Source: Xanthobacteraceae bacterium
GTDB lineage: Bacteria > Pseudomonadota > Alphaproteobacteria > Rhizobiales > Xanthobacteraceae
DNA length: 64,000 nucleotides
NCBI GenBank assembly: GCA_031291445.1
Contig: JARLJA010000012.1
Location: 62,001-126,000, forward strand
Reading direction: 5' to 3'
Position numbers and translations under genes: made by a program
The notes under the pieces: generated by a model
Database searches by the model: none
What the model saw: the letters and a program-made list of their open reading frames with translations, nothing else
Told to the model about the DNA's origin: nothing
Part shown: piece by piece, positions 1 to 8,854 of the stretch
Layout: each line of letters opens with the position of its first letter
Numbering within the stretch: position 1 is the stretch's first letter

Positions 1-1
1 G

Positions 2-556
2 CTCGCCGACAGCGACGACGAATTGCGCAAGGCGCCCTATCGCGTGCTCGAGCAATGGAGCAAGAGCTACGGCGGCAACCTGCTGATCGCGCTGCCCGAC
101 GCCTTCGGCACCAAGGCGTTCCTGCGGGACGCGCCCGACTGGGTCGCCGACTGGACCGGATTTCGCCCCGACAGTTCGCCGCCGATCGCCGGCGGCGAAG
201 AGATCGTCCGCTGGTGGAAGGAAAAGGGCCGCGATCCGACCAAGAAGATCCTGATTTTCTCGGATGCGATGGATGTCGACACCATCGAGCAAACCCACCG
301 CCACTTCCTCGGACAGGTGAGAACCAGTTTCGGCTGGGGGACGAATCTGACCAATGACTTCACCGGATGCACGCCCGACGGCGCCGCCGACCTTGACCCG
401 ATCTCGCTGGTTTGCAAGGTGACCTCCGTCAACGGACGCCCGGCGGTGAAGCTGTCCGACAACACGGAGAAGGCGACCGGCGATCCCGACGAGATCGCCC
501 GCTATCTCCGCGTTTTCGGCAACGCCGGGCGCATCACCAACGCGGTTCGGGTCTGA
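2..556 (+). CDS. pncB: Nicotinate phosphoribosyltransferase, C-terminal part (5' end outside window)
   Basis: This enzyme makes nicotinate mononucleotide from nicotinate and PRPP in cytosolic NAD salvage. The frame is open from base 2, so the window holds only the last 184 residues; the family is usually about 400-440 long. A TTG at 23 is inside the gene and is not its start. Diagnostic for the family is the glycine-rich phosphate-binding stretch [10 protein letters not shown], coded at about 330-360, together with the upstream ALPDAFGT segment. It stops 9 bases before the VanZ-like gene, so the two may be cotranscribed. I see no frameshift in the visible part. Confidence 0.93.
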   Translation, partial: LADSDDELRKAPYRVLEQWSKSYGGNLLIALPDAFGTKAFLRDAPDWVADWTGFRPDSSPPIAGGEEIVRWWKEKGRDPTKKILIFSDAMDVDTIEQTHRHFLGQVRTSFGWGTNLTNDFTGCTPDGAADLDPISLVCKVTSVNGRPAVKLSDNTEKATGDPDEIARYLRVFGNAGRITNAVRV

Positions 557-565
557 CGGTTCTCG

Positions 566-937
566 ATGAGGATATTGAAGATGGTCTTTCGGGCGGCCGC
601 GTGGCTCACGGTCATCGCGATCATGTTTGTCACCTTGGGCTCGCCCGACTATCGGCCGACCACCGCGATGGCCCATGATCTGGAGCATGCGCTGGCCTTC
701 GCCACGGTCGGACTGATGTTCGCTCTCGCCTACCCGGCCCATCGCCTGGGCGTGGTCCTCGCGGCCATCCCGGCGATCGGCGTTCTGGAAGCCATGCAGA
801 TGTGGGTGCCGGGCCGGCACGCGCGTCTGGAGGATTTCGTGGTCAATCTCGCGACGTTCTGGATCGCCTTCGCGGCCGTCAGCCTTGCGCTCGCGCTCGT
901 CGAGTCCCGCCGCGTCAAGGCAGCCGCGTCATCGTGA
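566..937 (+). CDS. VanZ-like integral membrane protein
   Basis: A 123-residue, strongly hydrophobic protein with about three or four membrane segments (roughly residues 8-25, 40-60, 63-80 and 90-112). The pattern of a first helix, a loop containing HDLEHALAFA, and a later acidic segment LEDFVVNL matches the small VanZ-like family of Alphaproteobacteria. VanZ itself is linked to teicoplanin resistance, but these short relatives have no proven function. The ATG at 566 is taken as the start; a second ATG at 581 is possible. It lies 9 bases after pncB and 10 bases before the M20 hydrolase, so it probably shares their transcript. Confidence 0.72.
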   Translation: MRILKMVFRAAAWLTVIAIMFVTLGSPDYRPTTAMAHDLEHALAFATVGLMFALAYPAHRLGVVLAAIPAIGVLEAMQMWVPGRHARLEDFVVNLATFWIAFAAVSLALALVESRRVKAAASS

Positions 938-947
938 GAGTTCCGGC

Positions 948-2198
948 ATGACAACGAACGTTTCGAACCTGCAGATCGACGCCGAACAGCTCTGGAACGA
1001 CATCCACGACACCGCGCAATTCGGCGCCACGGCCAAAGGCGGCGTGAAGCGACTGACGTTGACCGCCGAGGACGAGCAGGTGCGCGACTGGTTTCGCGCC
1101 GCCTGCACGGCCGCCGGGTGCGAGGTTCACGTCGACACGCTCGGCACGATCTACGCCATTCGCCCGGGGCGCGACATGACGCTGGAGCCGATCGGCATCG
1201 GCTCCCATCTCGATACCCAGCCGACCGGCGGAAAATACGACGGCATTCTCGGGACGCTGGCCGCCCTGGAAGTGGTGCGGACCCTCAACCGCGCCGAGAT
1301 CGAGACCGAGCGACCGATCTGCATCGTCAACTGGACCAACGAGGAAGGCTCCCGCTTCGCCCCGGCGATGATGGCCTCGGCGGTCTATGCCGGCGACTTC
1401 ACGACCGAGGACATCCTGGAGCGGCGCGACGCCGACGGCGTCAGCGTCGGCGATGCGCTCGATGCCATCGGCTATCGCGGCTCCGAACCGGTCGGCCAGA
1501 TCAGGCTGAACTCCTTCGTCGAGCTCCATATCGAACAGGGACCGATCCTGGAGGCCGAGAACAAGACGATCGGCGTGGTCGATCACGGCCAGGGTATCAT
1601 CTGGTATGATGGCAAGATCACCGGTTTCGCCAGCCACGCCGGCGCGACGCCGATGCCGCTGCGGCGGGACGCGCTGGCCGCGCTGTCGGAGGTCGTGCTG
1701 AAGGTCGAGGAGCTCGCCCTCGCCCACGGCCCCCACGCGGTCGGAACCATCGGCGAGGTGACCATCGCCAACCCGTCGCGCAACGTCATTGCCGGCGACC
1801 TCGCCTTCACCATGGACCTCCGCAGCCCGGACAGCGCCACGCTCGACGCGCTCGACCGCGAGCTCGGCGCGGCCGTCGCCGCGATCGCCGCACGACGACG
1901 GGTCGACATCGCGCTTGAGCGGGTCTGGCGCAAGGAGCCGACCCATTTCAATGCCGCGCTGGTCGACGCGGTCGAACAGGCAACCGGGCGGCTCGGCTAC
2001 AGCCACCGGCGTGTGACCTCTGGCGCCGGCCACGATGCCTGCAACCTGTCCGCGGTGATGCCCGCCGCCATGATCTTCGTGCCCTGCAAGGACGGCGTCA
2101 GCCACAACGAGCTCGAGGACGCGACGCAAGCCGACTGCGCCGCCGGCGCCAACGTCCTGCTCCACACCGTGATCTCGCTGGCCGGGGTGGCGAAGTGA
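948..2198 (+). CDS. M20-family Zn-dependent amidohydrolase (N-carbamoyl-amino-acid hydrolase / allantoate amidohydrolase type)
   Basis: Predicted cytosolic metallohydrolase of 416 residues that cleaves N-carbamoyl groups or ureides, for example N-carbamoyl-L-amino acids, N-carbamoyl-beta-alanine or allantoate. Metal-binding elements are visible: GSHLDTQ (His87, Asp89), GKYDGILG (Asp98) and the catalytic/ligand pair in NEEGSRF (Glu132, Glu133), then LHIEQGP near residue 200, typical of this subfamily. The start is the ATG at 948; the open frame reaches back to 885 but that would overlap the VanZ-like gene. Sequence alone does not separate the substrates, and no hydantoinase or allantoinase gene is next to it. 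Confidence 0.88.
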   Translation: MTTNVSNLQIDAEQLWNDIHDTAQFGATAKGGVKRLTLTAEDEQVRDWFRAACTAAGCEVHVDTLGTIYAIRPGRDMTLEPIGIGSHLDTQPTGGKYDGILGTLAALEVVRTLNRAEIETERPICIVNWTNEEGSRFAPAMMASAVYAGDFTTEDILERRDADGVSVGDALDAIGYRGSEPVGQIRLNSFVELHIEQGPILEAENKTIGVVDHGQGIIWYDGKITGFASHAGATPMPLRRDALAALSEVVLKVEELALAHGPHAVGTIGEVTIANPSRNVIAGDLAFTMDLRSPDSATLDALDRELGAAVAAIAARRRVDIALERVWRKEPTHFNAALVDAVEQATGRLGYSHRRVTSGAGHDACNLSAVMPAAMIFVPCKDGVSHNELEDATQADCAAGANVLLHTVISLAGVAK

Positions 2199-2220
2199 GC
2201 GACGCCTTGCGGAGCGGCGC

Positions 2221-3279
2221 TCAGTCGCGCGCGAGCACCAGCCGGCCGTTGACGTGGCCGGCGCGCAGCCGATCGAGCGCAGAGTTGACCTTCGCCATCG
2301 GTACCGTCTCGACCGGCATCGGCTTGACCCGCCCCTGCTTGACGAGATCGATCAGTTCCCGCAGCTCGCCGAGATTGCCGACATAGGAGCCGCGCAGCGT
2401 CAACGCGCGCAGCACCAGCAGCGGCAGCGACATCGAAACGTCGCCGCCGAACAGGCCGACGATGATGTAGGTGCCGGCCTTGCGCAGCGTGGCGATGCCG
2501 AATTCCGCGGTCGCCCGTCCGCCGACGAAATCGATCGCGGCGGCGATCCCGCCGGTCTTCGCCTGCAGTGCCGCGAGCGCGCCGGCGTCGCGCGGATCGA
2601 CCACGAGGCTGGCCCCGCATGCCGCCGCAAGGTCGCGCTTGGCCGGATCGATGTCGGCGACCGCGATCTTCTGGTAGCCAAGCGCCTTGGCGATCTCCAG
2701 CCCGCTGAGGCCGACGCCGCCGAGCCCGAGGATCAACAACCACTCGCGGTCCTTGGCGATCTGGACCTTCTTCAGCGCACTGAAGGCGGTCAGCCCCGAG
2801 CATGCATAGGTCGCCGCCAGCGTCGGATCGATGCCCGTGACGTCGACCAGATAGCGCGGGTGCGGCACCAGGCAGCGCTCGGCGTAGCCGCCGGCGCGGT
2901 GCACGCCGATGCTGGACGGCGTGGCGCACAGGTTCTCCTCGCCGCGCTGGCAGATCTCGCAGGTGCCGCAGCCGAGCCAGGGATAGACCACGAAGGTCTT
3001 TCCCATCGTGTCGTCGGAGACCGGGGCATCCGGGCCCTTGGCGACGAGCCGCCCCAGCACCTCGTGACCCATCACCACGGGCGGAGTGACGCCGCGATCG
3101 GCCAGGCTCAACCGCTTGCCACCGCCGAGGTCATAGTAGCCGTCCTGGATGTGGAGGTCGCTGTGGCAGACGCCGCAGCGTGTCACCTCGACCACGACCT
3201 CGGTCCCCTTCGGCGCCGGCGCGGCCATGTCCATCTCGACCACCGGCTGGCAGAACATCTGCACGGCGTAGCTGCGCAT
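2221..3279 (-). CDS. Zinc-dependent alcohol dehydrogenase (MDR family)
   Basis: A 352-residue medium-chain dehydrogenase that should oxidise an alcohol or reduce an aldehyde with NAD(P). Catalytic zinc ligands are visible in CGVCHSD (Cys35 and neighbours) and GHE (His72, Glu73). The four structural-zinc cysteines are at 104, 107, 110 and 118 (CGTCEICQRGEENLC). A Rossmann motif GLGGVGLSG lies near residue 170. It converges on the M20 hydrolase, with 22 bases between the stops, and heads away from the VOC gene on the same strand. The substrate cannot be read from sequence. Confidence 0.9.
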   Translation of the reverse strand: MRSYAVQMFCQPVVEMDMAAPAPKGTEVVVEVTRCGVCHSDLHIQDGYYDLGGGKRLSLADRGVTPPVVMGHEVLGRLVAKGPDAPVSDDTMGKTFVVYPWLGCGTCEICQRGEENLCATPSSIGVHRAGGYAERCLVPHPRYLVDVTGIDPTLAATYACSGLTAFSALKKVQIAKDREWLLILGLGGVGLSGLEIAKALGYQKIAVADIDPAKRDLAAACGASLVVDPRDAGALAALQAKTGGIAAAIDFVGGRATAEFGIATLRKAGTYIIVGLFGGDVSMSLPLLVLRALTLRGSYVGNLGELRELIDLVKQGRVKPMPVETVPMAKVNSALDRLRAGHVNGRLVLARD

Positions 3280-3331
3280 CGATCCGTCCTCCCTGTCGCC
3301 GGGCTCATTCCCGGCGTTTCTTGTTGATCTT

Positions 3332-3751
3332 TCATTCCGCCTGTTTCGAATATGAAGCGATCTCGATCAGGCTGCCATCCGGATCCCGGCAGTACACCGA
3401 TGCAAGAACGCCGCGTGCGCCCTGCTTGGCCACCGGCCCCAGCTCGACGTCGACGCCGCACGATTTGAGGTGATGCACGACCTCATCGGGCGTCGATGTC
3501 GTCAGGAAACAGAGATCCTGGGCCCCAGCGGCGTCATGCTCCGCCGTGAACCATTCGATCTTGTCGGCGGACAGCGGCCTGAGATTGATTTTCTGATCGC
3601 CGAAAGAGACCGACACCCGCCTGGCCTTGCCGGCGCCAGGATCGAAGTCCTTGCGCGCCATCCCCAGCACGCGCTGGTACCACGCGGCGGAAACCTCGAC
3701 GTCGCGAACATTGATGACGAGGTGATCCAGCGCATTCACCACCAGCGGCAT
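3332..3751 (-). CDS. VOC (glyoxalase/bleomycin-resistance) family protein
   Basis: A 139-residue single-module protein of the vicinal oxygen chelate fold. It opens with the usual LDHLVINVRDVEVSAAWY segment and ends with RDPDGSLIEI, the standard C-terminal beta strand carrying the metal-ligand Glu. Such proteins can be glyoxalases, dioxygenases or ligand binders, and nothing here picks one. The start is the ATG at 3751. It lies 9 bases downstream of the DUF3297 gene on the same strand and about 50 bases upstream of the alcohol dehydrogenase, so the three may form a small operon. Confidence 0.85.
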   Translation of the reverse strand: MPLVVNALDHLVINVRDVEVSAAWYQRVLGMARKDFDPGAGKARRVSVSFGDQKINLRPLSADKIEWFTAEHDAAGAQDLCFLTTSTPDEVVHHLKSCGVDVELGPVAKQGARGVLASVYCRDPDGSLIEIASYSKQAE

Positions 3752-3760
3752 GGCGATCGC

Positions 3761-4003
3761 TCAGGCCTGGTCGCGGAAATAGGGCTCGACCGGACCGGTC
3801 AGCTTGATGGTGACCGGATTGCCGTGGCGGTCCCGCGCCGAGCCGACGGGAACACGAACCCACCCTTCGCTCACGCAATATTCCTCGACATTGGTCTTTT
3901 CGACGCCCTTGAAACGGACCCCGATATCCCGCGCCAGAACCTCGGCGTTGTAGTACGGGCTGTTGGGATCGACGGAGAGACGGTCAGGCAGTTGATCGCT
4001 CAT
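3761..4003 (-). CDS. DUF3297 family small protein
   Basis: An 80-residue protein recognised by the conserved pattern LPDRLSVDP...GIGVRFKGVEKTNVEEYC(V)SEGWVRV...GNPVTIKL..VEPYF, characteristic of DUF3297. No function is established for this family. The open frame extends to 4069, but the family begins at the internal ATG at 4003 (MSDQLPDR). There is no signal peptide or membrane segment, so it should be cytosolic. It sits directly upstream of the VOC gene. Confidence 0.85.
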   Translation of the reverse strand: MSDQLPDRLSVDPNSPYYNAEVLARDIGVRFKGVEKTNVEEYCVSEGWVRVPVGSARDRHGNPVTIKLTGPVEPYFRDQA

Positions 4004-4090
4004 GGGCGGATTTCCACTCGGGCGCAGCAAACACAACGACTCCATAGCCCGCGCCAAGGGGTCTGACAACGGCCCTGTCCCGCGACCGCG

Positions 4091-4966
4091 TCAGGCCGGC
4101 CCGTCGCCAGCGGCACGCAGCGCCATCAGTCCCTCGCGATAGGTCGGATAACGCAACCTCACGCCGAGCTCGGTCTTCACCAGGCGGTTGGAAACTCGCT
4201 TGGTCTCGCCGAAAAAGCTGCGCGACATCGCGCTGAGGGCCGCCTCCTCAAAGGGGATTTCCGGCGGCGGCGCCCGCCCGCACAGCGCCGCGGCGTACGC
4301 CACCACGTCCTGGGGGGGCGCGGGCTCGTCGTCGGCGAGGTTGTAGATCGCCCCGGCCCTGGGATGCGCGAGCGACGCCACGACCACCTGGACCACGTCC
4401 TCGACATGGATCCGGTTGAAGACCTGCCCCGGCTTCACGATCCGCCGCGCTGTGCCGTCGGCAAGTTGCACCAGCTGGTTGCGGCCAGGCCCGTAGATGC
4501 CGGCCAGGCGGAACAGGTGGACAGCGACGCCGTTGGCGCGGCCGAAGGCCAACCACTGCAGTTCGGCCTGGTGGCGACGCAGCGACCGCTCGCCGCGCGG
4601 TCGCGGCGGCGTGGTTTCGTCGACCCATCCGCCGGCATGGTCGCCATAGACGCCCACGGTCGAGAGATAGCCGATCCAGCGCAGTTTCGGCGCCTTGGCG
4701 ATATCGTCGCCATAGCTTTCGAGCACCGGATCCTGCGCCGCGCCCGGCGGGATCGAGACCAGCAGCGCATCGGCTTCGGCAACGGCGCGCGCAGTCGCCT
4801 CGTCGCGCCCGGTCCCGGCGAACAGGTGCATCGCATAGCCCAGCGCGGACAGCTCATCCGCCTTCGCCGACGAGCGAACAGTCGCGGCGATCGTCGCGCC
4901 GCCCGCGACCAGGCTCCTCGCAACGAAACGGGCCGAATAGCCCAACCCGAATACAAACAGATTCAT
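4091..4966 (-). CDS. Atypical extended SDR, YeeZ-like NAD(P)-binding protein
   Basis: A 291-residue Rossmann-fold protein of the NAD-dependent epimerase/dehydratase superfamily. The nucleotide-binding turn is FGLGYSARFVA at the N-terminus, and the core carries YLSTVGVYGDHAGGWVDE. Like the YeeZ-type subgroup it appears to lack a clear YxxxK pair: the expected region reads RSLRRHQAE. The start is set at the ATG at 4966 (MNLFVFG) because upstream residues in the frame look non-coding and overlap the end of the interval before galE. The reaction is unknown; it need not take part in sugar metabolism despite lying beside galE. Confidence 0.78.
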   Translation of the reverse strand: MNLFVFGLGYSARFVARSLVAGGATIAATVRSSAKADELSALGYAMHLFAGTGRDEATARAVAEADALLVSIPPGAAQDPVLESYGDDIAKAPKLRWIGYLSTVGVYGDHAGGWVDETTPPRPRGERSLRRHQAELQWLAFGRANGVAVHLFRLAGIYGPGRNQLVQLADGTARRIVKPGQVFNRIHVEDVVQVVVASLAHPRAGAIYNLADDEPAPPQDVVAYAAALCGRAPPPEIPFEEAALSAMSRSFFGETKRVSNRLVKTELGVRLRYPTYREGLMALRAAGDGPA

Positions 4967-5063
4967 CGCCGTGCCGGCTGTTGCCTCGCCCGCGGCCACT
5001 ATCGCACAGGTGCGGACGCGCCGCGAGCATCCGTTTGCCCGCATCCGCGCGGGGCGCGGATAC

Positions 5064-6071
5064 TCAAGCCAGCGCGGAAGTCCGTGCGGGATGCGCGCGG
5101 AGATGCCACGCCCAGGCGGTGCGAATGATGGTCGGCAGGTCGGAATGCCGGGCCTCAAATTTCAGGACCTCGCGGGCGCGCTGCGGATCGGCCACCAGCA
5201 TGGCAGGATCGCCGGGGCGCCGCGGCTTGACCGCCTGCGGTACCGGCCGGCCGGTTTCCGCCGCGATCGCGGCCAGAATCTCCCGCACCGAAAAGCCCTT
5301 CCCGGTTCCGAGATTGAAGCTGCCGCCCTCGTGGCCGTCGAGCAGCAGCCCGAGCGCCAGCACATGGGCGGCGGCGAGGTCGGTGACGTGGATGTAGTCG
5401 CGGATCGCGGTGCCGTCAGGCGTATCGTAGTCGTCGCCGAAAATCGAGAAGTCCGGCGCGTAGCCCTGCAGCGCCATCATCGCGCGCGGGATCAGGTGGG
5501 TTTCGGGATCGCGGAATTCACCGATCACGGCTGAAGGGTCCGCCCCGCTGGCATTGAAGTAGCGCAGGCAGAACGAGTTGAAGCCGTAGGCGCGGCGGAA
5601 ATCGGACAGGATCTGCTCGATCATCCATTTCGAGCTGCCGTAAGGATTGATCGGCTCGCAGCGATCGGTCTCGCTGATCAGCCGGCTCGCGGCGTTCCCA
5701 TAGACCGCGCCCGTGCTCGACAGTACGAACCGCGAGCAACCCGCATCCCGCATCGCCTGCAGCAGGGAGGCGGTACCGACCACGTTGTTGAGATAGTACT
5801 TCTGCGGATCGGCGACGGACTCGCCGACCAGGCTGAACGCCGCGAAATGCATCACGGCGGCGACGTCGTGAGCGCGCAGGGTGTCGCGCAGCCTGTCCGT
5901 GTCACGGATATCGCCGGATACGAACTGACCCCATTTTATGAAATCTCGATGACCGGTCGACAGATTGTCGTAGCAAACCGGATGAAAGCCCGCCTCCGAC
6001 AGGGCCTTGCAGCAGTGCGACCCGATATATCCGGCGCCGCCGGTCACCAGAACCGAGAGTGGTTTGCTCAT
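5064..6071 (-). CDS. galE: UDP-glucose 4-epimerase
   Basis: This enzyme interconverts UDP-glucose and UDP-galactose and supplies galactosyl donors for surface polysaccharides. The 335-residue product has the TGGAGYIGSH dinucleotide-binding motif at residues 10-19, the Ser/Thr region SSTGAVYGN and the catalytic YGSSK (Tyr144, Lys148). The ATG at 6071 is preferred over 6092 because an AAAAGG ribosome binding sequence precedes it. It lies at the edge of the polysaccharide locus on the same strand as most of it, about 250 bases from the glycoside hydrolase gene, which fits a role in making sugar nucleotides for that polymer. Confidence 0.93.
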   Translation of the reverse strand: MSKPLSVLVTGGAGYIGSHCCKALSEAGFHPVCYDNLSTGHRDFIKWGQFVSGDIRDTDRLRDTLRAHDVAAVMHFAAFSLVGESVADPQKYYLNNVVGTASLLQAMRDAGCSRFVLSSTGAVYGNAASRLISETDRCEPINPYGSSKWMIEQILSDFRRAYGFNSFCLRYFNASGADPSAVIGEFRDPETHLIPRAMMALQGYAPDFSIFGDDYDTPDGTAIRDYIHVTDLAAAHVLALGLLLDGHEGGSFNLGTGKGFSVREILAAIAAETGRPVPQAVKPRRPGDPAMLVADPQRAREVLKFEARHSDLPTIIRTAWAWHLRAHPARTSALA

Positions 6072-6324
6072 GTTGGCCTTTTCATCAAGCAATCGGCTCG
6101 TCTGCCAGGAATGCGCCTCCCGACAACGTCAGCGCGGAGGACACTATTTGCCGGGCCGCCGTTTCGCAATGGACAACTGATTTCGAGATTCTCGATTCAG
6201 CGGCGCCCGAGAAGACCGCCCCGTCACGGGCCCGTTCCCGCAACGAGACGCTCGCGAGCGCCGGCCGGTCGCGACTCCAATCGACATCATATTGCGGTCA
6301 CGCACCCGCGGCCTGCCGCGTCGA

Positions 6325-7656
6325 CTATCGAGGCCGCGATACTCTCAACATATAGGTTTCGTTTCCGGGCAGACCGTCGACGATCACCTTGCCATGGTCA
6401 GCCGCCAGCACGCGACGCTTGCCATCCCATCCCCATAACTCGACCCGCTGCGCCCAGTCCGGCACACTGGCTTCCCACACCGCACCGGGATGGTCGGTCC
6501 AGCCCGGCAGGTCCTGCCACACAATGAGCTGTCCCTCCTTGCCCTCGAGCCGATATTCCCCGGCGCTCGGATCGAGCGCGACAAACTTCATGTCCCCGGC
6601 AAGTTGCAGGACCTGGCGCAGCACCACCGCCCGCGCTTCCGGCGACCATGGACTTTCCGATGCAGCCATCGCATAGCCGGGGCCCTCGATCGGGCCGGTA
6701 TCGGCGAGATTCCAGGGGAACGCCAGCACGGTCGCGGACGAGCGTCCGTCGGCACCTACCACGGTCATCTCGTCCCAGAACGCGGTCAAGAATAGCCGGG
6801 CGGCGACATCGGCCGCGCTCCACGCACCGTCGCGGGCAACATTGAATTCGGTGGCGTAGAAATTGATGTCGCGGACCAGCCCCATCGCGGCCTTGATCCG
6901 GTCGAAGCAACTCTGCACCGAGAATTCGCGCCCGCGGGTCAGGGGGTACCACCTGGCATTGTAGTAGGTATGCAGGTCAATGCCGTCGAGATGGCCATCC
7001 GCGAGGAGGGGCGCGATGGCGGACCCGTAGCCCCGAAGGGTCGCGTCGCCGTGCGAATTGCAGGTCGCAAATCCTCCCGGCACCACCCGCAACGCCCTGT
7101 CGATGCTGTGGACGCCGTCGGCCAGTCCCTCCAGGGCGTGTCGATAGTCGTCGCGCGGGATGGTGGCCTGGACATCGGGCTCGTTGATCGCCGAAAAGAT
7201 CGTCACGCCCCAGTCAGGAATACCGTGCTCCTTCCCCCACTCGCCGCCGGGCCGAAATCGCCGGGCGTAGGCCTCGCCAGCGGCGAACCAGTCGGCGTAC
7301 GAACCGATCGGTTGAGGCGGATCGAGGGTCTGGTAGCTGCCGTCGTATTCCAGAAGGATGATGGGTGTAATGCCATTTCGGCGGGCCTCCAGCATCGCAG
7401 CGTCGAAATCATGCGGCGTCGGCAGGCGCGCCAGGCTGCGCCAGCCGTACGAATTCATGCGACCGAGCCGCGCGCCGGCGCCGTGAAGCGCCGCATAGAG
7501 TTGCGCGGACCCCGGTCCGGCAAGGTGCGTCACGAGATTTCCGCCGCCGACGCGCGCCCGTAACGGCCCATTAACCAAGGCCGCATCCGAGGCCCATCCC
7601 GGCGCTGCCGACAGGGCCAGCAAGAGCGCAGCGACCCGGATTTCACGATTTCCCAA
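6325..7656 (-). CDS. Secreted glycoside hydrolase-like protein (clan A type)
   Basis: A 443-residue exported protein. A hydrophobic signal peptide (AALLLALSAAPGWA, about residues 9-22) leads into a TIM-barrel-like domain. The motif SAINEP (Glu159) fits the acid/base residue of clan GH-A enzymes, and YATEF (Glu270) fits the nucleophile at the end of a later strand. A small beta-rich C-terminal domain follows. The start is taken as the TTG at 7656 because AGGAGG lies six bases upstream at 7663-7668; the upstream ATG at 7683 would put this ribosome binding site inside the gene. Its place among glycosyltransferases suggests that it trims or releases the polymer. The GH family and substrate are not assigned. 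Confidence 0.75.
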   Translation of the reverse strand: MGNREIRVAALLLALSAAPGWASDAALVNGPLRARVGGGNLVTHLAGPGSAQLYAALHGAGARLGRMNSYGWRSLARLPTPHDFDAAMLEARRNGITPIILLEYDGSYQTLDPPQPIGSYADWFAAGEAYARRFRPGGEWGKEHGIPDWGVTIFSAINEPDVQATIPRDDYRHALEGLADGVHSIDRALRVVPGGFATCNSHGDATLRGYGSAIAPLLADGHLDGIDLHTYYNARWYPLTRGREFSVQSCFDRIKAAMGLVRDINFYATEFNVARDGAWSAADVAARLFLTAFWDEMTVVGADGRSSATVLAFPWNLADTGPIEGPGYAMAASESPWSPEARAVVLRQVLQLAGDMKFVALDPSAGEYRLEGKEGQLIVWQDLPGWTDHPGAVWEASVPDWAQRVELWGWDGKRRVLAADHGKVIVDGLPGNETYMLRVSRPR

Positions 7657-7662
7657 GACAAA

Positions 7663-7668
7663 CCTCCT
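7663..7668 (-). promoter_or_regulatory. Ribosome binding site that decides the glycoside hydrolase start
   Basis: AGGAGG on the minus strand, six bases before the TTG at 7656. It makes TTG a better start than the ATG at 7683, which overlaps the ATG of the divergent glycosyltransferase gene. Starting at the TTG also gives a compact signal peptide. Confidence 0.65.
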
Positions 7669-7681
7669 ACAAGTTCCGGGC

Positions 7682-8854
7682 ATGTCCCTCAAGATCGCAC
7701 AAGTCGTCGCCGAACTGAGCAATGCCGGAGGCATCGAAACGGTCGCCTTCGAGCTGGCCCGCGCATTCAGCCGTGCCGGCGTCGACAACGCGGTCGTCAC
7801 CGCAACGGTCGGCCGTGCGGCTGACCCGGGGACCTCGATTGACCGGGTCGCGCCGTGGCTCTCATCTATCCCGACCCGCGGTCCGTTGCGATACCTGGGA
7901 CGCATCGTGGTGTTTCCCGTGTTCACGCTGGCGGCGACGCTGGCGCTGCGCCGGCACCGGAGCGCCGTCGTCATCAGCCATGGCGACAGCCTGACGGGCG
8001 ACGTCCTCGTCGTCCACGCCGTGAATGCCCAGAACCTGATCGAGAAGCGGCGCGCGCGATCATGGCTGTGGACGTTCAATCCCATGCACCTGTGGGTCGG
8101 ACTGAGGGAACGCTGGATGATCGGCGGCCTGCGGTACGGGACCTATGTGGCGGTGTCCCCGCGCGTGGCGACGGAGCTGACCGAGCTCTATGCGGTGCCG
8201 CCGGCGCGTATCCGTGTCATTCCCAACGGCATCGATCTCGAACGCTTCACCTTCACTGCCGCCGCGCGCACCACCATCCGACGGGAGTTCGGCATCCCCG
8301 AGACCGCCAAGGTGCTGTTGTTCGCCGGTCACGAGTTCGGCCGCAAGGGACTTGCCCACGCCATCGGCGCGCTCGATCGTCTCGGCGACGACGTCTGGCT
8401 GCTGGTCGCCGGGTCCGACAACTCGGCGAGCTATCGAAAGCTGGCGACCAGATCGGCCGCACGCCTCGTCTTTGCCGGCGCCCGGTCGGACATGCCTGCT
8501 CTCTACTCCGCGGCCGATGCGTTCGTGCTGCCCACCACCTACGAGACATTCTCGCTGGTGTGCATGGAAGCGATGGCCTGCTCGCTCCCGGTGTTCGCCA
8601 CTCCCGTGGGCGGGATCGAGAACTATCTCGTCGACGGCAAGAACGGCCATACAATCGAGATGCGGGCGGACGACATTGCCGCCAAGATCGACGCCGCTCT
8701 CTCCGAACCGCGGGTGACGGCCGAACTTCGCAAGGGCGCCCGTGCCACCGCACTCGACTATGGCTGGGATCGAGTGGCCGCCCAATATGTCGGGCTGGCG
8801 GGCGAGATCGCGGCATCGAAATCCGCCGCTCAAATCAGGCAAACCTCGGATTAG
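7682..8854 (+). CDS. GT-B glycosyltransferase (family 4-like)
   Basis: A 390-residue retaining glycosyltransferase expected to add one sugar to a lipid-linked oligosaccharide at the inner face of the cytoplasmic membrane. The N-terminal domain has the GGIETVAFELARA acceptor-side helix. The linker region has VIPNGIDLERF, and the donor-binding domain ends in the EX7E motif ETFSLVCME followed by AMACSLPVFATPVGG. It is the only plus-strand glycosyltransferase in the locus and reads divergently from the hydrolase. Its last 20 bases overlap the end of the convergent glycosyltransferase at 8835. Donor and acceptor sugars cannot be told. Confidence 0.88.
   Translation: MSLKIAQVVAELSNAGGIETVAFELARAFSRAGVDNAVVTATVGRAADPGTSIDRVAPWLSSIPTRGPLRYLGRIVVFPVFTLAATLALRRHRSAVVISHGDSLTGDVLVVHAVNAQNLIEKRRARSWLWTFNPMHLWVGLRERWMIGGLRYGTYVAVSPRVATELTELYAVPPARIRVIPNGIDLERFTFTAAARTTIRREFGIPETAKVLLFAGHEFGRKGLAHAIGALDRLGDDVWLLVAGSDNSASYRKLATRSAARLVFAGARSDMPALYSAADAFVLPTTYETFSLVCMEAMACSLPVFATPVGGIENYLVDGKNGHTIEMRADDIAAKIDAALSEPRVTAELRKGARATALDYGWDRVAAQYVGLAGEIAASKSAAQIRQTSD

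Noticed and set aside
7561-7580. GTAA-N7-TTAA in the hydrolase signal region
   Set aside because: It is within coding sequence and has a poor first half, so it is unlikely to be a CtrA site.
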